NCBI RefSeq assembly: GCF_030272615.1 | Contig: NC_081413.1 | Location: forward strand, 164,085,080 to 164,149,079 | Reading direction: 5' to 3' | DNA length: 64,000 bases | Origin: Cryptomeria japonica | Taxonomy: Eukaryota > Streptophyta > Pinopsida > Cupressales > Cupressaceae | Part shown: positions 57,693 to 64,000 of the stretch, piece after piece | How positions within the stretch are numbered: the first letter of the stretch is position 1 | Layout: the number at the start of each line of letters is the position of its first letter | Translations under genes and position numbers: made by a program | The notes under the pieces: generated by a model | Told to the model about the DNA's origin: nothing | The model's database searches: none | What the model saw: the letters and a program-made list of their open reading frames with translations, nothing else

Positions 57693-60464
57693 TTTGTTTA
57701 TAAGTTTTTGTTGAAGTTTGATGAAAATGATGATGAGTGGGTGATGAAATGAAAGATTGATGTTTGGTGAATTGTTTTGCATATGAATCTCTAGCACTAG
57801 AGGTAGATGGTACCAAAGTTCTTTCTTGAATTTGCTTGTTGTGTTTGATTGACAATGTTTGATGTGATAAGGTTTAGGGAAATATGAGATGTGTTGCAGA
57901 CTCAACTACCTAGTAATGAGAGGATGCACTCATGGACTAGTTTTAACCTGCATAGAAATGTCTCTTAGGATGAGTTTATCCTAGATGTAGAGACACTCTA
58001 AAAAGTGATGTATTGTGTTTGATTCAAGCAATATCAAAATAGAACTTAGGACAAAAAACCTTTTGATGTTTTGAGAGTTTGGAATGGATTTGATGAGATG
58101 TAAATGTGGAGATGGATGAGATGTGAACTTAAATAGAAACTTTGTGTTACAAAAGGAACAAACTCTTCCTCTTCTTGTTGAGGGGTTGGTGGTTCTTCCC
58201 TAGCTGAGTTATATGTGATACAAATATCTAGAAAGAAGGTAGGATTGATCTTGCCTCCCTTATTTTGATGATAACTCAAAGCTCTATATTGAGTAAAAGC
58301 TCTGCGGTTTAATGATTCTTGATCAAACTTGTTTGATTTCCCTTGAAGGTATAGATGCATGTGATGCAAGAAGGTTCTATGAGAGACAAAGATTTGTCTA
58401 TTAAGATATAATAATTTCCTCCTTTTGATACAAGCCTTTGAGCTCAATGGTATTTTCTTCAAGTTGATGTGTTGATGAAGATTCTTCTTTCTCAAGATGT
58501 GAAGAATGGTCATATAGTTTGATACTTTTGATTGTTGCTCGTTTTTTTTGATCTTTTGTTTTTTTTTAAATCTTTATGTTGGATGAATACTTGTTTTGGA
58601 ATTTGATTTTCTGATTTTTCTTTGACAAGAAAATAAAGCAAACACACAAACACAAGAATGTTGCCTCAAAAGGCACAAATATGTGTGGGTCTAGATCAAC
58701 CCAATATTTTGAACTTTTTATGACCCTTTCCTTCAAATGTATTTTAGGTGTTCCCAAAGACTGAAGTCAGCTCAATTTGCACTGGTCTTGACTCACAATG
58801 AAAAACACTTCAAACACTTTTTATCCCTAAGGTCAAATGGCCAGTTGGGATAATTTCAGCCCACATCTTGATATTTCTTCGACTTTAGTACTACATACCC
58901 TATGAATCCCATCATGGCAGGTAAGGATGTGATATACTAAGTCTTGCACGAGCATAACAAATAGATTATCCCTATGATGGGGGAGTCACCACTTTTATCA
59001 GGCTACAAGTAACCTTTCAAAAAGCTATATTTCAACTCAAGGAAATATGTATGGTGAGTATCTTGGGAACAAAACCTTCTATGCTCTTGCACTGAATTTA
59101 TCACAAATATCCTCAATCAATAGAATGGGTGGGCTACTACTTAAAGGTGTTTAGTAACTTTTGATGTTTTTGGACATAAGTTCATTCTGCAGTGACTCAC
59201 TTAAGAGCCTTGTAACTTGTGGTGGGGCCCATTTGTCCTTTCAACAAGTTACACTGTAGGAACAACTATACCCAAGGCTACAAATTTTGTTCTCACCTAA
59301 TTTCTATAGCGGCTTGAAGGATTTACCACCTAAGGTCATTCCCAAGAGTGATGTGTCTCTTGGTAGGCCTTTCTTAAAAAGATAAAATTTGAGTGTTACT
59401 AACACTTTTCTCTTGCACCTAGGACAATGAAAGCCAAGGGAGAGAATAGTGTGTGTTAGAAGTAGGACCACTCAACAAACTCTTTTGCACAAGTGTGCCA
59501 AACACAAAATACACTTTTTCTTTTTAACTTGCCATTGTAATGATGCCTTATCTATTTGGAGATGTTTCTCCAACAACCATGATGTTCTTTTTAACTTCAA
59601 AGGCAACATGTTTGATTAAACTAGGAATTTGAAATCCTAGTCAACTAAAATTGAAACACGTATGCATGAAGTAAATCATTTTGCAAAATGAGACAAGTTG
59701 ATTGTTCTTTTTACTTGAACAAAAATTAAAGTGTTGATTGTGAATTTTCTTAAATTTGATGCAAGAAATGAGATTTGTTTGTCTTGTTTTAAGCACCAAA
59801 TAAAAGTGAATCCTAACTTGCAAGAAATAAAGTTGTGTTGTGAATTTTAGAGCACCAAAACAAAGTTTGTTTCCTAACTTGCAAGTAATAAAATTGTGTT
59901 GTGAATTTTAGAGCACCAAATGAAGATTTTGATTGATTTTCAGCACCAAAATGGAGTGTTTGAGTTTTGTTTTTAACTTGCATGAAAAACAAAAATTTGT
60001 TTTGTAAGTTTTAAAAACACCAAATGAAAATTTTGATCTTAAGTAACAAAAAGGGTTAGTTTTAAAACCTGCACACGAAATGAAAAGTTAGTAAAATCCG
60101 AACATATGGTGGGCTTCCACAAGTCTAAGAAAATTATCTTATCGGTTACAAGGCCTTTTTTACAATGTTTTGTTACAATAGCGCTACTTAACACAATTGC
60201 GCTAAAGTAAAAACAAAAGCGCTAAAACAAAATATTTATGCAGCAATACAAAAGCGCTAATTCCAAAACAAATGTGCTAACTAATGAACAATAGTGCTAT
60301 ACTATTAACAAAAGTGCTATTTTTTGGACAATAGCACTATTGTAAAAACAAAAGTGCTAGAAGACCAAAAACAATAGTGCTAAAGTGCAAACAAAAGCGT
60401 CGAAGCATGACCTATGTGTCAAGTAAAATAGTCAAAAAGTTAATTTGTCTAAAAAAACTTGTTA
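57693..60464 (-). other. Tat 5' leader (2.8 kb)
   Basis: Between the PBS and the gag start. It holds a 155-codon minus ORF at 58046-58513 (SAREEPPTPQQEEEEFVPFV is its most distinctive part) with no recognised domain, a roughly 62-base duplicated unit around 59815-59960 (GTGTTGTGAATTTTAGAGCA twice), and the AGCGCT array below. Long leaders are usual in Tat elements. Confidence 0.75.
60170..60415. repeat. AGCGCT-rich degenerate repeat (5' leader of Tat)
   Basis: About ten units of AGCGCTAA, AGTGCTAT and similar, separated by AAAACAAA spacers. AGCGCT is itself a palindrome; the A-rich spacers are complementary to the T-rich ones of the array at 36140-36440, so the two arrays are in inverted orientation. 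Confidence 0.8.
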
Positions 60465-60465
60465 G

Positions 60466-60487
60466 GATTCATGTTGGGTTCACCAAA
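60466..60487 (-). other. Primer binding site of the Tat element
   Basis: The minus strand after the LTR end GAGCATCA reads TTTGGTGAACCCAACATG. The position is right for a PBS and it begins TGGTG, but I cannot name the tRNA with confidence; it is not the initiator-Met type used by the other elements here. Confidence 0.65.
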
Positions 60488-61921
60488 TGATGCTCTGCAA
60501 AATGGACAATGTTAGACAAAAGCCTATGGTCGTATAAAACACAAAAACACAAGAAACAAAGACAAACGGTAGTGTTAATCAACCAAAAACAAGTCTAAGC
60601 AGGCATACCAAAAGAGACACTAAAAACATGATGAAATATTTAACTATGTAAGCAAATACAACAAGGCATCTCCAAATGCCTTCTACCATGCTCTTATCTC
60701 CTTCTCCCTTGTTCCTGTCCTCTCCAAGTTCCAAATTAGTGTAGCTCTCAGCAGCTTTTTGCACTATGGATGTCTTATGGAGATTCAAGATTGAAAATGC
60801 TTTTAAACTTATGCTATGCAAGTGTAAAAATAAGCTAAATATGAGATGCTATGAAATGAACTAAGATTTATTCCTAGTAAAAAATGACAATATATTAGTG
60901 ATTTTACGCTAAAATTCTCTCTAAAATTTACTATAGATTTAATGCATACAAGTTTTCAGGATCTGGATTATGAAGAAATCAGCTCTATTTATAGAAAAAA
61001 TGAAGCAATGGATGGTTGAGATTGAGTAATCTCAACAAGGGTCAGGATTGAATGATATTCAATCCATGTGAAGACTTTCAACCCAATCCTAGGATGACAA
61101 GTGGCAATATGAGATAGGTTGAAAGGAGAGGGAAGAAGCATTAAATGCTTGACATGACTTGAGAGTTAACTTGGAAGTTAAGGTCAAGGTTGGGTTGAGT
61201 GAATAAATTCATTATTCAAAGAATAATGCTTTTATCCAATGGATAAACTCTTGTACAAAGGTTAAAGGGACAACCATGGTCAAAGAAATAAATGCTTGAG
61301 AAAACACATGGGTCACATGAGGGTTGAGTTAGGGGTTAAGCATAAATGGTCATGTAAGAGCCATTAGTGGTTTGGAAGACTTTAGGGGTTAGCTTGTTGA
61401 ACACATAAATCATTAAATGATTTTCAAAGACTTTGGAGTCTTTGAGAAGTGACTTCAAGTTGCTTAGGAATGTGACAATAATTAGGGGATGGATTAGGCT
61501 AATTAGGAAGGGGTTAGAAGAATCTAGAAGGGGGTTTAGGAGTCCAAGTGGATTTGGTGGGTGAGGGAAAATAGGATTTTAATTATAATAAAATTAATTT
61601 ATTTCAACTTGTGGTTGCAACTTGCATTTGTAGGAAAATGCAAGTGGGGGGGGAATGATTTAAATAAATATTTTTAATTATTTATTTAAAAGAGGAAAGG
61701 GGGATTTAAATTAAATAAATAGGATTTATTCATTTAATTGATTGGTGATTTTAGTTTAATAAATTAATTAAAATAAATTAAGTAATTTATTTAATTAATA
61801 GGAGAATGTTTGAAGATTAATTAATTAAATATCTAATTTAATTAACTGATGGCTAGTGGGTTTTTAATTAAATAATAACAAATATTCATTTAATTAAAAT
61901 GGACAAATTTATGTGACTACA
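60488..61921 (-). repeat. 5' LTR of the Tat element
   Basis: 1434 bases, partner of 32822-34259. Followed by the target duplication ATAAC at 61922-61926. The minus ORF at 60579-60821 lies within it and is not conserved in the other LTR. Confidence 0.95.
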
Positions 61922-61926
61922 ATAAC

Positions 61927-62376
61927 CACTGTGCTAAACCTTATTTAGTCTATTTAAATAATGGACCAAAGAACATAAACATGAATTTAGATAAAGGGTA
62001 TGGATTTAATAGTGGATCTTTTCCGAACCCCCAATCTGTAGTGCTTAAGTGAAAGAGAGAAAGAAGTTGAGGAAGAGCTCATGAAAGTCAAAGGTTTCCT
62101 GAAGTTAGAAGAGAACATGGAAGTGGAAGTTGCAAAGTTGAATTCACCAGCCCACAATCCATCTAGGGTGAAAGTTCTAAAGGGGTTTCCCAAACATAGA
62201 AATTGGGTATGAAGCAAAAAAAATCAAAGAGGTATTCCCCTTTTTGTGGTGACTTAAAGAGATTAGGTAGAAAAAAAAAATCAAAAGGAATGCAAGGTGG
62301 ATAGTGGTGTAGAGGGCTAGGTAAAAATTGCATGACTTCTAAGATCAAGAAAGGGAATACCCCTTCCCAAGGAGTC
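61927..62376 (+). pseudogene. LINE ORF1, C-terminal piece beyond the Tat element
   Basis: The plus frame after ATAAC reads AKPYLVYLNNGPKNINMNLD, then, past a stop, EEELMKVKGFLKLEENMEVE and AHNPSRVKVLKGFPKHRNW. Lys/Glu-rich text of this kind just before ORF2 fits an L1 ORF1 C-terminus. Minus ORFs 61987-62217 and 62163-62408 are shadows. Confidence 0.6.
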
Positions 62377-62850
62377 ATGAGACTCATATAATGGAATTTT
62401 AGGGGCATTAATACCCATAAAAAACAAAGGTTGGCCTAGCATCAACTAGGTAGAATAGAGGTAGAAGCTATCACGCTACAAGAAACAAAATTGATCAATG
62501 AAGAAAGTGAATGGTTTGTGAAAAGATTGAAGTTATGGCAAGGAATATGGATCCTTGCAAATGGTTCCTCTAAATTACAATGGTATTATGGAAACCCCAA
62601 GCTATTTTAGTTGACAAAGGGGTCGAGGGGAGATAATGCTTGTGCAGCAAAATCCATGACTTGATCTCTAATATTCAATTCATTTTAACAAATGTGTATG
62701 GCCTAGTGTCATGAATGAGAAACCAAGATACATGGTGTAAGACTAATAATATTCTAGATTCTTAGACACAAAAATACCACCTGATTGGAGGTGACTATAA
62801 TTCTATCCTTCATAGTGTAGATGAAAGGGGTGGATCTAGCCAAAGCGTAG
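62377..62850 (+). pseudogene. LINE ORF2 start: APE-type endonuclease
   Basis: ATG at 62377 then LI, a TAA and WNFRGIN, matching the usual plant L1 ORF2 start M-x-L-I-x-W-N-x-R-G. LQETKL at 62476-62493 is the QETK motif with the catalytic Glu, and GGDYNSILHS from 62787 is the GGDFN motif. The endonuclease nicks target DNA for target-primed reverse transcription. Several stops interrupt it. The text ends after DERGGSSQS near 62850 and no RT follows, so the LINE is truncated or interrupted here. Confidence 0.85.
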
Positions 62851-64000
62851 GGTAGAACTCTAGATTTACTTTCTTGTTCATTTAGGATCTTGCATACACA
62901 CAAGATTCTTGCACACACATTTAAAATACATTATCGGCTATTTGTGGAGGTGGAAATCACCAAAACAAGGGGTTTGACTAAGGCAAAACCATATATAGCC
63001 ACCTAGACACCATTTTTGAAGTTGTAGGTGCAGGTACAAAAATCTGGAGGAAGCACGATCTTCAGAATCGATAGAGCACATAGATACAAACCCAACCTCC
63101 AAATTTGAAATCATTCTTTAAGGACTAGGATGTGGCACCCTAGTCCTCCCCAAGACTAGGGTGTGGCACCCTAGTCCTCTGTGTTTATCTGCATTTTTTT
63201 GCAATTCTGTAGTTTCAGCCCTCTATTCTGATAGGGACAAGGGCACCCAATGCCTTCGTCCTAGACAATTAGCATCAAATTTCAGTGCTAGGTACACATC
63301 AAAATTCCCCTCCCTACTCTATGCTCAATTTCTGAATTTCAGTTCTGTCAGATTCTGTATTTTTATCCTAAACTTGTATCTTTGTTCATCTCCTAGCATA
63401 GTTGATTTTATCATCATATTTTGCACATTTACTCTTCATTTACAGCAAAGGAATAGAAACTCTAAGAGATATTTTGTGGCTCTCTCTTCCTCACAAGAAG
63501 TAGCCAAAGTGGACTATCTTTGTAGGCTCTTTCGTATTCCACTATGTGTACATGAGAGTGGGATTAAGTCTTAGTCACCTGATTCCATTTTTATGCTTCA
63601 CAATGATATCATCCTCTTCCTCTAAGATAGTTTCATGGGAGGGGCATATTTTAGGATAAATATCAACATCATTCTTTAAATCTTCATTCTTAGAACATGG
63701 GAGAGATTTGAAGGAATTGTTAACAACTCTTCTTCACACTAAAATATCCTCATGAATAGGAGGATCTTTAAGAGAGGGGTAAATTGAAACAAGGGAGGCT
63801 AACGCATTACCACATTTATGAAATGAATGCATTATGACAACAATTTTACTTTTTCAAATGTTAACCTATGCAAAATAGAAAACAATGTTCAATTTTTTTG
63901 ATGTTTTCACCAATACAAACACTGTAAATTTATCTAATTTGATTTAGAAAATGAGATCTATGAGTGCAAAATGTTCCCAAATCAAATCTGAAATAATTAA
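62851..64000. other. Unresolved repeat DNA, LTR-like, with a possible gypsy pol scrap
   Basis: 62851-63580 looks like LTR sequence (paired hairpins at 63122-63176, no gene motif); the plus ORF 63161-63574 has no recognised domain and is Ser/Phe/Leu-rich as chance frames are. On the minus strand 63575-63830 reads coding-like text (ASLVSIYPSLKDPPIHEDIL, RRVVNNSFKSLPCSKNEDL, a TGA between) that could be the RNase H-integrase spacer of a gypsy pol. Boundaries and partner copies are outside the window. Confidence 0.4.
63122..63176. repeat. Two tandem hairpin-forming repeats
   Basis: GGACTAGGATG-TGG-CACCCTAGTCC (63122-63146) and GACTAGGGTG-TGG-CACCCTAGTC (63154-63176), separated by a short spacer. 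The first has one mismatch in its arms and the second none. Confidence 0.93.

Larger units (their letters stand above)
32822..61921 (-). mobile_element. Tat-type Ty3/gypsy element with dual RNase H and antisense PMD ORF
   Basis: LTRs at 32822-34259 and 60488-61921 with a perfect target duplication ATAAC (32817-32821, 61922-61926). The span is 29.1 kb, of which about 11 kb is later insertions. Minus-strand order: Gag, protease, RT, RNase H, second (archaeal-type) RNase H, integrase. A plus-strand ORF with a plant mobile domain lies between pol and the 3' LTR. Second RNase H domains and extra ORFs on either strand are known for the Tat lineage. Gag-protease and pol are in different frames, both rich in stops. 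The insertion site is in the LINE between ORF1 pieces. Confidence 0.95.

Noticed and set aside
58046-58513. 155-codon minus ORF in the Tat leader as an extra gene
   Set aside because: It has no known domain and lies in a long leader between PBS and gag; too little evidence to call a gene, so it is only mentioned in the leader entry.
63161-63574. Plus ORF of 137 codons near the right edge
   Set aside because: Lies in LTR-like sequence that starts with hairpin repeats; no domain and Ser/Phe/Leu-rich chance composition.
1-64000. Host genes, CRISPR, tRNA or bacterial operon features
   Set aside because: All strong coding signals are retroelement domains; tRNA-like matches are only 12-18-base primer sites; direct repeats are LTRs or microsatellites, not spacer arrays.

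Overview
The window looks like intergenic, heterochromatic DNA from a large plant nuclear genome. I see no host gene, tRNA, rRNA, operon or CRISPR. Almost every coding-like stretch belongs to a retrotransposon, and all of them carry stops or frameshifts. The mix of lineages (chromodomain Ty3/gypsy, Tat-type Ty3/gypsy with a second RNase H, Ty1/copia, L1-like LINE), the long non-coding LTRs and the deep nesting suggest a gymnosperm, probably a conifer. That is inference; an angiosperm with a large genome is not excluded.

Layout. 1-400: (GT)n and TA/CA microsatellites. 401-7450: a minus-strand LTR element without coding capacity, whose right LTR is split by a 3.9 kb non-coding LTR-like insertion (3466-7379). 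7451-9563: unassigned. 9569-19213: chromovirus 1, minus strand, LTRs about 2.5 kb, target duplication ATAGG. 19746-31993: copia element A, plus strand, target duplication TTGGG. Its gag-pol is interrupted by element B (22531-28055, minus strand, target duplication GTAAT), which has LTRs, PBS and PPT but no pol; instead it has two unusual ORFs. 32822-61921: a Tat-type element, minus strand, target duplication ATAAC, with a plus-strand plant-mobile-domain ORF near its 3' end. The Tat element contains a copia solo LTR (34599-35912), a copia LTR fragment (about 40039-40290) and chromovirus 2 (41016-50466). Chromovirus 2 itself holds a solo LTR (46980-48612, target duplication GGGAT).

The oldest recognisable layer on the right is a plus-strand L1-like LINE. 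Its ORF1 reads in one frame across the copia A insertion (19676-19745 joined to 31999 onward), and its ORF1 end and ORF2 endonuclease start lie beyond the Tat element (61927-62850). One LINE is therefore spread over more than 40 kb by later insertions. The order of events is LINE, then copia A and Tat, then element B inside A and chromovirus 2 inside Tat, then the GGGAT solo LTR inside chromovirus 2.

Best candidate for something undescribed: element B. It keeps all cis signals for reverse transcription, shares an identical 31-base PPT/LTR junction with copia A, and encodes a coiled-coil protein with four zinc knuckles plus a protein of about 730 codons that I do not recognise. The antisense plant-mobile-domain ORF in the Tat element and the 3.9 kb LTR with its GGTAGCA palindromic array are the next most interesting. 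No database search was possible, so family names rest on motifs and domain order.
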